This document shows positions 17,090 to 24,776 of a stretch of 42,269 bases of DNA, piece after piece (position 1 is the stretch's first letter; every line of letters starts with the position of its first letter). A model generated the notes under the pieces. The model did not search any database. It saw only the letters and a program-made list of their open reading frames with translations, and was not told where the DNA came from. This stretch comes from a virus. Position numbers and translations under genes: made by a program. The DNA is taken from IMG/VR virus record IMGVR_UViG_3300025324_000019, positions 1-42,269 of that record; one strand, 5' to 3'.

Positions 17090-17378
17090 CGGTCTCCTTT
17101 TTATGGCATTCCTTGCAAAGCGTTTCCAAAAATCGCGGGTCAACTAAAAGATGATTGTGAATATATTGGATCATCAACTCCCAATTCAAGGTTCCCTCAA
17201 CATGGTGAACTTGGACTTTGAATTCTTTTCCTTTTGCGACGCTTTGCTTCCGATGGCACGAAATGCAGCTATAACCGTCGCGTTTCAGCGCAGCGCGTCG
17301 CTCACGAGAATGAAGCCAGAGGAGGCGCAAGGCGTGAACGATGACGGATTTTGTGGTTATCTCCGGTTGCCGCTTCAT
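17052..17378 (-). CDS. HNH nuclease, second type
   Basis: A 108-residue protein. DGYSCISCHRKQS, then VQVHHVE, then LCKECHKKE give the CxxC-HH-CxxC(H) layout of McrA-like HNH nucleases, with the catalytic His pair in the middle. ATG 17378 overlaps the stop of the membrane protein before it. Two adjacent, unrelated HNH genes suggest a hot spot for selfish nuclease insertion. Confidence 0.7.
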   Translation of the reverse strand: MKRQPEITTKSVIVHALRLLWLHSRERRAALKRDGYSCISCHRKQSVAKGKEFKVQVHHVEGTLNWELMIQYIHNHLLVDPRFLETLCKECHKKETDANRNLSTNTSD

Positions 17379-17521
17379 TTCCACTCCTTTATCTCCCTCG
17401 CGATAACCCAGATATCGATACCGAGGTAGAGGATCGCCACGACGAGGAGAATCATTGCGACCGCGAACCACCAGGGCACAACTTCCGGCTCGGGCTCCGG
17501 TTCAAACCGTCTGTTTTGCAT
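17375..17521 (-). CDS. Single-pass membrane microprotein
   Basis: A 48-residue protein: an acidic Glu-Pro repeat (EPEPEPEVV), one strong membrane segment (WWFAVAMILLVVAILYLGIDIWV) and a short charged tail. Its leader AGGAGGCGCAAGATG is identical to that of the pentapeptide gene upstream. Function unknown. Confidence 0.55.
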   Translation of the reverse strand: MQNRRFEPEPEPEVVPWWFAVAMILLVVAILYLGIDIWVIAREIKEWK

Positions 17522-17539
17522 CTTGCGCCTCCTCCTTTT

Positions 17540-18202
17540 TCACTTTAGCAAGCCGATTTCTTTCAAATCTTTTTCTCCGACTTTACGGCAATGCTTGACC
17601 CGGAATTTCCCATCTGTAGCTGTAGGCACGCAAAGATTGCCTTTCGGTTCATTGGCGAAAAACTCCATAATCAGAATCCGAGAGTTCGGTTTCCACTCCT
17701 TCATGCACCAATCCAGCGAGGCCAAGTTGATACCTGCGCCGCATTGCTTATTTTCGTCCTCATCAATCGTTTGCACGCTGAATTCTTCGGCCTCAAAATA
17801 ATTGATCGCCGCATAACCGTTAGTGACTGCATATGGACCTTCGCCTCGTTCGTTGACGAGCTTGTAGGCTCGAATAGGGCCAGGTTGATCATAGAGAATC
17901 CGTAGCGGTGTCGTTAAATGCTTATTAAAATTTTTGGCCCCGCTCAAGTCGGACCCGCTCAAGTTGGCCTTGCTCAAGTCGGCCCCGCTCAAGTCGGACC
18001 CGCTCAAGTCGGCCCCGCTCAAGTCGGACCCGCTCAAGTTGGCCTTGCTCAAGTCGGACCCGCTCAAGTCGGCCCAGCTCAAGTAGGCCCCGCTCAAGTC
18101 GGACCCGGATTTAATCGCCACCTCAACGCACAGCTTCAAGCTGTCAGTTTCGAGACTAAAAATCACAAAGCCGGAATATTGATTTTTGATTTCGAATTTC
18201 AT
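17540..18202 (-). CDS. Pentapeptide-repeat protein with C-terminal DUF5758-like domain
   Basis: A 220-residue protein. Residues about 40-95 are eleven pentapeptides of A/S-D/N-L-S-G type, which fold as a quadrilateral beta helix. Some members mimic DNA and bind gyrase. The C-terminal region (YKLVN, then GPYAVTNGY, CGAGINLASLDWCM, and TATDGKFRVKHCRKVGE) resembles the DUF5758 domain that often follows such repeats in phages. The 15-base DNA units at about 17939-18106 are nearly identical, indicating recent expansion. I chose ATG 18202, which has AGGAGG; it lies inside the end of the upstream gene. Confidence 0.75.
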   Translation of the reverse strand: MKFEIKNQYSGFVIFSLETDSLKLCVEVAIKSGSDLSGAYLSWADLSGSDLSKANLSGSDLSGADLSGSDLSGADLSKANLSGSDLSGAKNFNKHLTTPLRILYDQPGPIRAYKLVNERGEGPYAVTNGYAAINYFEAEEFSVQTIDEDENKQCGAGINLASLDWCMKEWKPNSRILIMEFFANEPKGNLCVPTATDGKFRVKHCRKVGEKDLKEIGLLK

Positions 18203-18374
18203 CTTGCGCCTCCTGTACCGCCAACTCGGCGCGCCGCCGTGTGAGAAATCCATTTTTGGGCCAGTCCCAATTCATCACCGGCAGTTTGTCGCCGTGATAC
18301 TCACCGGAATTACACCGCGCGTTGAGATAGACTTGCTGCCAGTAGGTTGAAGTTTCAATCTCTATTTGTTTCAT
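18156..18374 (-). CDS. Hypothetical protein
   Basis: A 72-residue protein, aromatic in its first half and charged-helical in its second. It overlaps the start of the pentapeptide gene by 47 bases and the end of the preceding gene by 20. No family recognised. Confidence 0.45.
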   Translation of the reverse strand: MKQIEIETSTYWQQVYLNARCNSGEYHGDKLPVMNWDWPKNGFLTRRRAELAVQEAQDEIRNQKSIFRLCDF

Positions 18375-18606
18375 GAGGTTTCCCTTCTGCCGGCGTCGCC
18401 GGCTTCTTCGCGTTCACCTTGCGGGGTTTGGCATCGATACCGGCCAACGGGTCCACCGTGTTGAGGATGTCGATTCCGCGGCTTCTTGCTTGGCCGATAG
18501 CATTCGCGATGTCCTTCAAGAGTACCTCATCAGTCGAGCTTACGCGCAACGACCATGATCGCCTGTCTCGATTAAGTTCCACCAGCGCACTTTTCTTTCT
18601 TGCCAT
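18355..18606 (-). CDS. Basic hypothetical protein
   Basis: An 83-residue protein. ATG 18606 has an AAAGGGGA ribosome binding site. A basic start (ARKKSALVELNRDRRSW), a helix (LKDIANAIGQARSRGID) and a Lys/Pro-rich tail suggest nucleic-acid contact, but no motif is diagnostic. Confidence 0.5.
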   Translation of the reverse strand: MARKKSALVELNRDRRSWSLRVSSTDEVLLKDIANAIGQARSRGIDILNTVDPLAGIDAKPRKVNAKKPATPAEGKPHETNRD

Positions 18607-18649
18607 CTTATTTCCCCTTTCTCCTTTACTGACCTGAGTTTTCGTAATC

Positions 18650-19348
18650 CTAGACATCCTTCCAGGTTACTTTCACGCCGGGCCATTTGGTTTCGAGGGC
18701 TTCCTTGTAATCACCCGCCTGGGATCTTAGAAATTGCCCATTCGGTTCCCAGGCTTCATCGGGTATCGCACCCGAAACGAGACCGGCTAAAAAGGCTTTG
18801 CGGTCGATTACGTCGGCGTTGTAGATTCGCCGGCTACTGAACCCCGCAATTTTCGGGGTCGCCCTGGGCAGCACGGTTGCCGGAGGTTGGATAGGCTCAT
18901 TGAGGACTTCGGCGGCTGCATCCGTTGCGCCGCCAGCTTCTAGCGTTGCCGCTAATTCGAGGGCGTCATCCTTAGCCTTTTTCCTGGCTATCGCATCGAG
19001 TCGGGCTTGTTCGAGTTGGCGCTTGCGTTCCTGCTCTTGGGTCCACTGGATCATTTTTTGTTTGACTGCGGCGGACCCGTTCTTGTAGGGATTGCATGAC
19101 GCATCCCGATTCTTGACGAGCTTGCCGTGAAACGAGTGCGCCTCTTCGCACGGCGGATTTAGCAAGGCCCACAGAACCTTATAGCGGTCGGAGCCCGCGT
19201 CCCGGATGGCCGCCGCGTTCAGCAGATCGTCGTTGCTTGTGATGGTGACGGCATTCGCCGCGGCAAGATACACTTGCGCCGCTTTTTGGATTTCCGCTGT
19301 GACCGGAAGTTTCAGGGATTGAGATTCAACTACGAGTTCGGTTTCCAT
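18650..19348 (-). CDS. Coiled-coil protein of the recombination cluster
   Basis: A 232-residue protein. Residues 85-145 are a long charged helix (QEQERKRQLEQARLDAIARKK), followed by an Ala/Pro-rich linker and a compact C-terminal domain ending EALETKWPGVKVTWKDV. It lies two genes after the exonuclease and RecT, so a role linked to phage recombination is possible. Similar helical proteins are common beside RecT genes, but I cannot name the family. Confidence 0.55.
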   Translation of the reverse strand: METELVVESQSLKLPVTAEIQKAAQVYLAAANAVTITSNDDLLNAAAIRDAGSDRYKVLWALLNPPCEEAHSFHGKLVKNRDASCNPYKNGSAAVKQKMIQWTQEQERKRQLEQARLDAIARKKAKDDALELAATLEAGGATDAAAEVLNEPIQPPATVLPRATPKIAGFSSRRIYNADVIDRKAFLAGLVSGAIPDEAWEPNGQFLRSQAGDYKEALETKWPGVKVTWKDV

Positions 19349-19494
19349 TACAAATTCCTTTCTAATTCTTTAATTTCCTCAAGCGCGTCATCCAGTCTAT
19401 TTTGCAGCTCTTCGCGCTTCTCGATAATCGCACAAGCTGGGCATTTGCGAGTTTCATAACATACCTGATCGTGGCCATCATCGCATAGATCCAT
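19348..19494 (-). CDS. Cys-containing coiled-coil microprotein
   Basis: A 48-residue protein with an AAGGAGG ribosome binding site. CYETRKCPACAII is followed by a 25-residue Glu/Lys helix. Its stop overlaps the next ATG (TAATG). Too short for routine ORF cut-offs. Confidence 0.5.
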   Translation of the reverse strand: MDLCDDGHDQVCYETRKCPACAIIEKREELQNRLDDALEEIKELERNL

Positions 19495-19505
19495 TTCGTT
19501 CCTCC

Positions 19506-19592
19506 TTACCCGAAAATCTTATCGACGACCTGCACCAGATAGGCATCGTCGATCTTCTTTCTAAGCACGCTCTTTATGGTTTTCTCTTGCAT
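19506..19592 (-). CDS. Possible 28-residue ORF
   Basis: It overlaps the last 32 bases of the exonuclease gene and encodes a basic helix ending VVDKIFG. The ribosome binding site is weak. It fills the only gap between the exonuclease and the next gene, so it may be real. Confidence 0.3.
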   Translation of the reverse strand: MQEKTIKSVLRKKIDDAYLVQVVDKIFG

Positions 19593-20175
19593 TATCCCAT
19601 CCTAATAAATCAAACACCCTTCGGCACGCTAAAAAGTCGGCAAAGTCCGTCCGTTGATCGACAACCGAATACCAGACTAGATTCGGCTCTCCGCCGTGTT
19701 CGTCGAGCTCCACCGCTACCCGCTTCCACTTCCCGCCCCATTTTTTTTGCACCGGATCGAGATAGGCGGCAAGCTGGAGTCTGCCCGTCTTACCCGCCTT
19801 TCCGGTTTTAAAATCAAGAAGTACATCGCCGAGCGTACTTTTGCCGATGGCGTCGAAAGTATATCCGTACAGATAGTCGGGATGGAAGCTGGGGCTCTCC
19901 AAAACAACTGGTTTAAATTTGAGTGCTTCATAAAATTTCACTCCGCTCAGAACCCAGCCCATGATTCGCTGATCCACCGTGGCAAAATCTAGGTTGTCGG
20001 CACCGAAAAGCGCGAGCGCATGGTGAGCGAGCTTTCCTTCCTGCGTCCGGCCCGGATTCTGTTTCACAAATGGAGATATCAATCCCACCCCATCGAGTAT
20101 ACGAGTCACGCCCGGCATCTCGCATGCGCCGAGGAAATACTGGTGCGATTCGTCGAGGTAGCGGAATTTCTCCAC
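19561..20175 (-). CDS. PD-(D/E)XK exonuclease, partner of RecT
   Basis: A 204-residue nuclease of the Cas4/RecB-like phage exonuclease group. Visible motif residues are Glu93 (VVLESP), Asp108 (YGYTFDAIG), Asp121 and Lys123 (LLDFKTGKAG) and Gln134 in RLQLAAYL. The order matches phage recombination exonucleases that resect double-strand ends for a RecT annealing protein. The GTG start overlaps the RecT stop (TAGTG), so the two are translationally coupled, as in other two-component recombination systems. Confidence 0.8.
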   Translation of the reverse strand: MEKFRYLDESHQYFLGACEMPGVTRILDGVGLISPFVKQNPGRTQEGKLAHHALALFGADNLDFATVDQRIMGWVLSGVKFYEALKFKPVVLESPSFHPDYLYGYTFDAIGKSTLGDVLLDFKTGKAGKTGRLQLAAYLDPVQKKWGGKWKRVAVELDEHGGEPNLVWYSVVDQRTDFADFLACRRVFDLLGWDNARENHKERA

Positions 20176-21134
20176 TACAATCCCAATTCCTTTCGTCGGT
20201 CGTTGAAAGCCTGGCAGATCCGCGCCTGCACCTTCCCGCTCTGGCCCTTGAGGTATTTGTTTAGGTCTTTCGCGTTCGGAAATGTGTCCTTGCTGTACCC
20301 TGCGATCTCGGCGAGCGCGATTTCTTCGATGCTCTTTTTTTGCGGTGGATTATCCTGTTTTTCTCCCGCCTCGTCTCCGCTATCAGCGCTTTGCGCTCCT
20401 GCGTCAGTTGATTGATCTTCCTGTTGATCTTGCTCAGATGCCATTTCATGAGCAGCATCCAGTCCCGTTTTTTGTGGCTCATCTTTTACCTCTCGTAGCG
20501 GCTGTGGAATCTTGAGTGGTTCGGGCGTAACGTCGCGGGGTTCCATGTCTTCGACTTCTTCGCGTATAGAGATACCTCGTAAGGCTTCTGGAATTGCATC
20601 CCGCATCGCCCAGGCTCGCGCTCTCATCTGCAACATGCGACCAGGGTATTTGCTCCACGGCTCAAGTTTTGCTTTTGCCGCGTCCGTGGATTTTCCGCCC
20701 CACAAGCCCGCAACTTCCGCTTCCTCTTTCGTGAAGCGGCGCATTATAGGTACATCGTCGTCTCGACGTTTGACGGTGCATTCGCCGTATCCGGCTTTGA
20801 GCGCTTCGTCTGGACGGAGTTCTCGGACGTATTCGCATAGCGGATTTGCTCGCACGACCGCCAACGCGCCATCGCCCCATAGGGACGGGCGCCCGTTAAT
20901 TACGGCGATGCTCTGTAGCGCCGCCATTGGCGCTAGACCGACCTCCTGGCCGAACTGCCAGCAGGCCAGTACGGCGCCCGGCTTGCCGCGTAAATCATTC
21001 GGCACGAAGTCCGTTTGTGCAATCTCCTTAGCGTATGCGTAAAGCTCCTCCCACGTCTTAGGAAGAAACGCGAAACCAGCTTGCGCCAACTGTCTCGGTT
21101 CTCGTCTTACTGCCACTTCTTTTTCTTCTGCCAT
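20175..21134 (-). CDS. recT: RecT-family single-strand annealing protein
   Basis: A 319-residue protein. Residues about 25-190 carry the RecT core: WEELYAYAKEIAQTDFVP, GKPGAVLACWQFGQEVGLAP, ALQSIAVINGRPSLWGD, ECTVKRR, and PGRMLQMRARAWAMRDAIPEAL. RecT binds single strands and anneals them, repairing ends or recombining phage genomes without RecA. The C-terminal 110 residues are an acidic, Gln/Asp-rich linker and a short basic tail, as is common in the family. The start has AGGAGG. The exonuclease gene follows directly. Confidence 0.85.
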   Translation of the reverse strand: MAEEKEVAVRREPRQLAQAGFAFLPKTWEELYAYAKEIAQTDFVPNDLRGKPGAVLACWQFGQEVGLAPMAALQSIAVINGRPSLWGDGALAVVRANPLCEYVRELRPDEALKAGYGECTVKRRDDDVPIMRRFTKEEAEVAGLWGGKSTDAAKAKLEPWSKYPGRMLQMRARAWAMRDAIPEALRGISIREEVEDMEPRDVTPEPLKIPQPLREVKDEPQKTGLDAAHEMASEQDQQEDQSTDAGAQSADSGDEAGEKQDNPPQKKSIEEIALAEIAGYSKDTFPNAKDLNKYLKGQSGKVQARICQAFNDRRKELGL

Positions 21135-21157
21135 CTGTAAATCCTCCTATTCCCGAG

Positions 21158-21367
21158 TTAATCTTTCCGTTTCAATTCCTCTTCCCGCCGCGCCTCCATG
21201 CCGAGATAAACGTTGATCACCCGGCAGCAAGTCGGACAGAAGTCTCGAAATCGCAACGGCTCATCCGGTGTTGGAATAAACCGGCTATCGCAGCCGATGC
21301 AATGGCGGTATCCTACGCTCTGCGCGTAAGCGCGACTGATGTCAGTAGCGATTTTGAAATAGTCCAC
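21158..21367 (-). CDS. Zinc-binding microprotein
   Basis: A 69-residue protein with a GTG start. CIGCDSRF and CPTCCR form a likely zinc site; the C-terminal helix is charged (EARREEELKRKD). Function unknown. Confidence 0.5.
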   Translation of the reverse strand: MDYFKIATDISRAYAQSVGYRHCIGCDSRFIPTPDEPLRFRDFCPTCCRVINVYLGMEARREEELKRKD

Positions 21368-21368
21368 G

Positions 21369-21563
21369 TTATTTTTTCCCCGCTTTCTTGACTAAACGCA
21401 GTTCGATGCTTTCAGTCTCAGCCGATACGCCAGAGCGGTCCCTACCTATCAGTCGCGCGACTAACTCGACAACCGTTTCACTTTCTATCAACTCGTAGGC
21501 CACGCGCACATCTGCCGCATGATCACCACGAAAATCCCCCGTATTTAAAATAATAGAAATCAT
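21369..21563 (-). CDS. Hypothetical protein
   Basis: A 64-residue protein. ATG 21563 has a GAGGT ribosome binding site, and the longer reading frame would overlap the upstream gene heavily. A mixed alpha/beta sequence ends in KKAGKK. No family recognised. Confidence 0.45.
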   Translation of the reverse strand: MISIILNTGDFRGDHAADVRVAYELIESETVVELVARLIGRDRSGVSAETESIELRLVKKAGKK

Positions 21564-21565
21564 TT

Positions 21566-21760
21566 CTACCTCGCACAATTCCAGCAGGTCTTTGTTGTCT
21601 CGTACTCCGCTAATGGATGCCCGCAACCTTGGCATGTTCGTTCTTCGCAACGTGGGCAGCCCTCATGATTGCTGTCGTCGTGCTCCCCCCGCTCATGTTC
21701 CTCGCAAAGCCGATCCGTCGTGGCCTCCGCGCTTCCAGGCGACGGGCGTAGCCAGGTCAT
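21566..21760 (-). CDS. Double zinc-ribbon microprotein
   Basis: A 64-residue protein. ATG 21760 overlaps the previous stop. Cys/His pairs occur in LCEEHE, GCPRCEERTCQGCGH and CWNC, enough for two zinc sites. Function unknown. Confidence 0.5.
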   Translation of the reverse strand: MTWLRPSPGSAEATTDRLCEEHERGEHDDSNHEGCPRCEERTCQGCGHPLAEYETTKTCWNCAR

Positions 21761-22017
21761 TTTCTGGCTTCCCATACTTCTACCAAGGTGTCGGGCCACT
21801 CTTGGCCATTTTGTTTATGGATCGGATCGAGAACATTTGGGCCTGCGCCTAGGCGTTTCTCCAAAGCGCAACATTGGTCCAGGGTTACATGGATTAGTTG
21901 GCCTTCAGACCACGTTAAGCGTCGTTGACGCCCAGATATTTTTAGCAACGTCACCGCACGCCGCAATGCGCCGAGTATTTTTCTGACTTCTTTTTTTGTT
22001 GGTTCATCTAGGCTCAT
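21757..22017 (-). CDS. Helical hypothetical protein
   Basis: An 86-residue protein. ATG 22017 overlaps the previous stop (ATGA). The sequence is mainly charged helix with a C-terminal EWPDTLVEVWEARK. No family recognised. Confidence 0.5.
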   Translation of the reverse strand: MSLDEPTKKEVRKILGALRRAVTLLKISGRQRRLTWSEGQLIHVTLDQCCALEKRLGAGPNVLDPIHKQNGQEWPDTLVEVWEARK

Positions 22018-22274
22018 CTCTTTTTCTTCTCCATATTCCGCCTTAGCGCGCGGACTTCCTTGGTCAGAGATTCGAGCGATTGTTCCTGTGGTGCGTTGGA
22101 AACACGGCAAGGAGTAGTTCCCTCAATCAAGCAAGAATTGGGAACTTGAACTAACCATATCCCGCGTTTATTTTTGTCGCCTCGGTACAGGTCGGTGTAT
22201 TCCTTCTCTGGATACACGTAATTTGCCGTGTTGTAAGCGATCGCCTGCCCGTTCGGAAATCGTACCGTGATCAT
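22014..22274 (-). CDS. Hypothetical protein with basic tail
   Basis: An 86-residue protein. The N-terminal half is beta-rich (ITVRFPNGQAIAYNTANYVY); the second half is a helix ending in MEKKKR. Function unknown. Only 37 bases separate its AGGAGGGG ribosome binding site region from the gene before it. Confidence 0.5.
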   Translation of the reverse strand: MITVRFPNGQAIAYNTANYVYPEKEYTDLYRGDKNKRGIWLVQVPNSCLIEGTTPCRVSNAPQEQSLESLTKEVRALRRNMEKKKR

Positions 22275-22311
22275 AACCCCTCCTTTTCGTGCATCACTTT
22301 GAGTCGAGCTT

Positions 22312-22581
22312 TCACGCCACCCTCATTCCTTTCTCGATCAGCGCCTTCCATATTTCAATTCGGAGTGGCCGCTCGACAAACCGCAACGCGTTTTTAAGCG
22401 CGATCTTTCTACCAATGATCTTGTTGTACTGATCGCGTGGATGTACCCGGCTTGCGCCGCCGTATGTCGCGCCGTGGCGCTTCACTATAGCCCTTGTTCG
22501 CTTCACAAGAACGCCCGCGCGGTCATTGAAATGCTGAAATTCAACTTCGATCTCTTCGCCGGTGGACAGCTTGAATTTCAT
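22312..22581 (-). CDS. Basic hypothetical protein
   Basis: An 89-residue protein. ATG 22581 has an AAGGAG ribosome binding site and overlaps the stop of the microprotein before it. It is Lys/Arg-rich and begins KFKLSTGEEIEVEF. Function unknown. Confidence 0.5.
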   Translation of the reverse strand: MKFKLSTGEEIEVEFQHFNDRAGVLVKRTRAIVKRHGATYGGASRVHPRDQYNKIIGRKIALKNALRFVERPLRIEIWKALIEKGMRVA

Positions 22582-22715
22582 TTGTCGTTCTCCTTCGGCA
22601 TGAGCGGAAAAAATGCCTGGCACTTGGGGTTGGGACACTTTATCGGATTGACGACTCGCCGCTTCCAGACCCATCCACATTCTCGACAACGGGCCTTCTT
22701 GTGTTTTGTTTTCAT
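22578..22715 (-). CDS. Zinc-ribbon microprotein
   Basis: A 45-residue protein: basic start, CRECGWVWKRR, then CPNPKCQAFF. The four Cys make a rubredoxin-like zinc ribbon. ATGA coupling to the next gene. Confidence 0.5.
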   Translation of the reverse strand: MKTKHKKARCRECGWVWKRRVVNPIKCPNPKCQAFFPLMPKENDK

Positions 22716-22729
22716 GGAAACTACTATTA

Positions 22730-22969
22730 CTACAACGCCGAATCGTTTGCAAGCCCTATTTTGATTATTTCAATATGAAACTCTCCCGGCACCCCACGCT
22801 TGCTGTGCAGCATCTGCGCGCGCGCGTCATTAGCGCAATCTAGGCACGCCCTCTGTTTAAGCGTGCTGCCGTCAGCAAGCGTCGAGCATACATACGCGAT
22901 AACCCGGCCATCGCGCGGTTTGCCTTCGCGGTCGTAGCCGTAGCAGCGTTTACAGATTGGCTCATTCAT
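22730..22969 (-). CDS. Zinc-binding hypothetical protein
   Basis: A 79-residue protein. CKRCYGYDREG and CLDCAND give a four-Cys site around a beta-rich centre (RVIAYVCSTLADGS). Function unknown. Two strong hairpins lie just upstream of its start. Confidence 0.5.
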   Translation of the reverse strand: MNEPICKRCYGYDREGKPRDGRVIAYVCSTLADGSTLKQRACLDCANDARAQMLHSKRGVPGEFHIEIIKIGLANDSAL

Positions 22970-22984
22970 AATTTGCAGTGCCCC

Positions 22985-23041
22985 TCTTCACGCAAGGGGC
23001 TTGAGCTCGCAGCGACTCCCGGGGAGAAGGAGACCCGGGAA
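22985..23041 (-). promoter_or_regulatory. Two hairpins in the leader of the 22969 gene
   Basis: On the minus strand a stem TCCCGGG/CCCGGGA with a 10-base loop is followed by a second stem GCCCCT/AGGGGC. They lie between the stop of the upstream gene and this start. They could protect or process the polycistronic RNA. Neither is followed by a U-run. Confidence 0.4.
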
Positions 23042-23051
23042 TGGGGTAAAA

Positions 23052-23363
23052 TTATTCCGTCTTGAACCATTCAATCTGACCCCGTTTAAAGTCCCGACCG
23101 GGTAGCGGATTCGCCTCGCACCACTCCGGCGTTGATAGGCACTGATACCACCCGCCATGCCCTCGGCAGATGTCGCAGCGCACGTTGTCTTCGGGATCAG
23201 GGCAGCAGCAGGTATCATCGCCGCAGTCATGGCTGCTGTAGCCCTCATTGCAGTTATAGCACTCCTCCCAGGCGGCAGATGACCCGCATCTGGCGCACCG
23301 GTATTCCCTACGCCCATCTGGGCATGTTGGGCGAACTAACGGAGCGGTTTGTTTGATCATCAT
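23052..23363 (-). CDS. Cys-rich, multi-zinc-finger-like protein
   Basis: A 103-residue protein with about 14 Cys: CARCGSSAAWEECYNCNEGY, HDCGDDTCCCPDPEDNVRCDICRGHGGWYQC. The spacing suggests two or three zinc sites. Function unknown. Confidence 0.55.
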   Translation of the reverse strand: MMIKQTAPLVRPTCPDGRREYRCARCGSSAAWEECYNCNEGYSSHDCGDDTCCCPDPEDNVRCDICRGHGGWYQCLSTPEWCEANPLPGRDFKRGQIEWFKTE

Positions 23364-23386
23364 GGCACCAACCTCTTTTTCCTCTG

Positions 23387-23626
23387 TTATTTGAGCACAG
23401 GAGCCATGGCACGGGCTTTTAAGCGCGCGGCAAGGGTCTGGCCTGCCTTTACCCTTGCTGGTGACTTCCCCCTTGCCATCTTTGCTCGCTTTTTGACCGT
23501 CCAGGCGGCATGACCGGCAGCGTCAAACGATCGTAGCGGCTTTGATAAGACCCAGCATGCGTCACATATGCCCGAATGGTTCGAGGTTCTACGCCCACAG
23601 TGCCAACGGCAGAGTCTTTCTTTCAT
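23387..23626 (-). CDS. Basic zinc-binding microprotein
   Basis: A 79-residue protein: CRWHCGRR and CDACW at the N-terminus, then a Lys/Arg/Ala-rich tail that could bind nucleic acid. Function unknown. Confidence 0.5.
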   Translation of the reverse strand: MKERLCRWHCGRRTSNHSGICDACWVLSKPLRSFDAAGHAAWTVKKRAKMARGKSPARVKAGQTLAARLKARAMAPVLK

Positions 23627-23630
23627 TTGA

Positions 23631-23918
23631 CTAGCCCTCGCCGGCGTTCACCTTCACGGTTATCGGTTGAGTGCCGGGATCAGCCGACGTGCCCAACACG
23701 GCGAGCTTGACGGCCTCAAGCGCCAATTCCCAAGTCAACTCGCGGCCCGCTCGGCAGATATCGTCTTTATCGAATACGTGGATCTTGACCCGTAGCTCTC
23801 TAGTGCCCGTCGAATGATTCCACAGCTCCACGTCGATGCACGACGCCCGATGACTCAGCCCTAAATCGAGCTTGAGCTTCTTGACGGCCTCTTCGGCCGC
23901 AACCAAATCAATGAGCAT
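23631..23918 (-). CDS. Hypothetical protein
   Basis: A 95-residue mixed alpha/beta protein with a central strand pair (CIDVELWNHSTGTRELRVKIHVFD). Nothing diagnostic. Confidence 0.5.
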   Translation of the reverse strand: MLIDLVAAEEAVKKLKLDLGLSHRASCIDVELWNHSTGTRELRVKIHVFDKDDICRAGRELTWELALEAVKLAVLGTSADPGTQPITVKVNAGEG

Positions 23919-23948
23919 TTATCCCTCCCCTCATTATTCGGCTTTCGC

Positions 23949-24152
23949 CTACGGCTTTTTGTTCTTCCCGCACGTTCCCCGAAAACAGTTCGACTTGAAA
24001 TACGCCTTGTCCGTCAACTCCCGTCCGCACCGCGGGCAGAGCCGCGTCACCTTGTCGTAGCTTCGCCTGTCGCTTGGCGGAGGGGTCAGGGCGAAGGGGA
24101 TCTCGGTCTCGAAGAGCGTTGGTTCGGGCTTAGAACGGCACGATATCGCCAT
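23949..24152 (-). CDS. Zinc-ribbon protein
   Basis: A 67-residue protein. CPRCGRELTDKAYFKSNCFRGTCGK in the second half is a four-Cys zinc ribbon. A GGGAGG ribosome binding site is present. The gene follows a short leader holding a conserved hairpin motif (24187-24228). Confidence 0.5.
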   Translation of the reverse strand: MAISCRSKPEPTLFETEIPFALTPPPSDRRSYDKVTRLCPRCGRELTDKAYFKSNCFRGTCGKNKKP

Positions 24153-24186
24153 TTGTCGCCTCCCGCCTCTTGATTTCCTCTTCCGA

Positions 24187-24228
24187 GCGATAGGCCAAAG
24201 TAAATCGAATGATTTACGACGCCGTGAG
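24187..24228 (-). ncRNA. Structured RNA-like motif, copy 1
   Basis: On the minus strand CTCACGGCGTCG is followed by a hairpin (TAAATC, loop ATTC, GATTTA) and then CTTTGGCCTATCGC. A second copy on the plus strand at 31373-31413 keeps both flanks exactly and has a different stem that still pairs. It sits between a stop codon and the ribosome binding site of the 24152 gene, as a cis-acting leader would. I do not recognise the family. Confidence 0.45.
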
Positions 24229-24408
24229 TTAGTCTTCTTTATCCCCTGCCTCTATCCCATGATCCATGCAAGCGGCGATAACCCAGTCTCGTAGCTTGCG
24301 TCGCGTGATAGGCCCACAGATGCGCCTATCTTTAAGATGCTCGATCACTTCGCGCGCCGCCCGAGCTGTCACGTCAAGAACGAATTGAATCTGGTCTTCC
24401 TGGCTCAT
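24229..24408 (-). CDS. Hypothetical helical protein
   Basis: A 59-residue protein (starts SQEDQIQFVLDVTARAAREV) whose ATG overlaps the previous stop by ATGA. Mainly helical; it could be a small DNA-binding protein, but no motif proves it. Confidence 0.5.
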   Translation of the reverse strand: MSQEDQIQFVLDVTARAAREVIEHLKDRRICGPITRRKLRDWVIAACMDHGIEAGDKED

Positions 24409-24767
24409 GGCTTCTCCTTCAGGGCGGCGCGGGCTATGGTTGGAGCGTTGCGATTTTCGGGGCGCATATCTCCAATACGCCGTAGCGCCTCTTCCAACAC
24501 CTTCACCCGCTCCTTCAAATAGAGTTGCCCCTTGATATGCTTCTTGACGCTTTCTTCCAGCACCTTCACCCGCTCCAAGAGGGTCGGCGCGGATGTAATC
24601 GCTGCGACATTTGCGCGGTGTTCATCCGTCCATCTGTGTTCAACGCCGCCGTATACCACGGCGATGCACATCCCGTTTGCCCAAATGGGCTGCGTGTATC
24701 GAGTCTCATTCGAGATTACTGTACCAGCAGTCCAGGGCCCAGGTGTCGGTGTGTGTTTGTTTTTCAT
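24405..24767 (-). CDS. Phage HTPGPW-type protein
   Basis: A 120-residue protein beginning KHTPTPGPWTAGTV. This N-terminal signature, with ANVAAITSAPTLLERVKVLEE, marks a very common phage family of unknown function. The C-terminal half is a repeated coiled coil (ERVKVLEE occurs twice). Good AAGGAG ribosome binding site. Confidence 0.6.
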   Translation of the reverse strand: MKNKHTPTPGPWTAGTVISNETRYTQPIWANGMCIAVVYGGVEHRWTDEHRANVAAITSAPTLLERVKVLEESVKKHIKGQLYLKERVKVLEEALRRIGDMRPENRNAPTIARAALKEKP

Positions 24768-24776
24768 GGCTTCTCC

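Noticed and set aside
17918-18244. Plus-strand repetitive ORF (AQVGPAQVG repeats)
   Set aside because: It is the complement of the pentapeptide repeat DNA.
20512-21042. Plus-strand ORF of 176 codons
   Set aside because: It is antisense to recT, which has clear family motifs.
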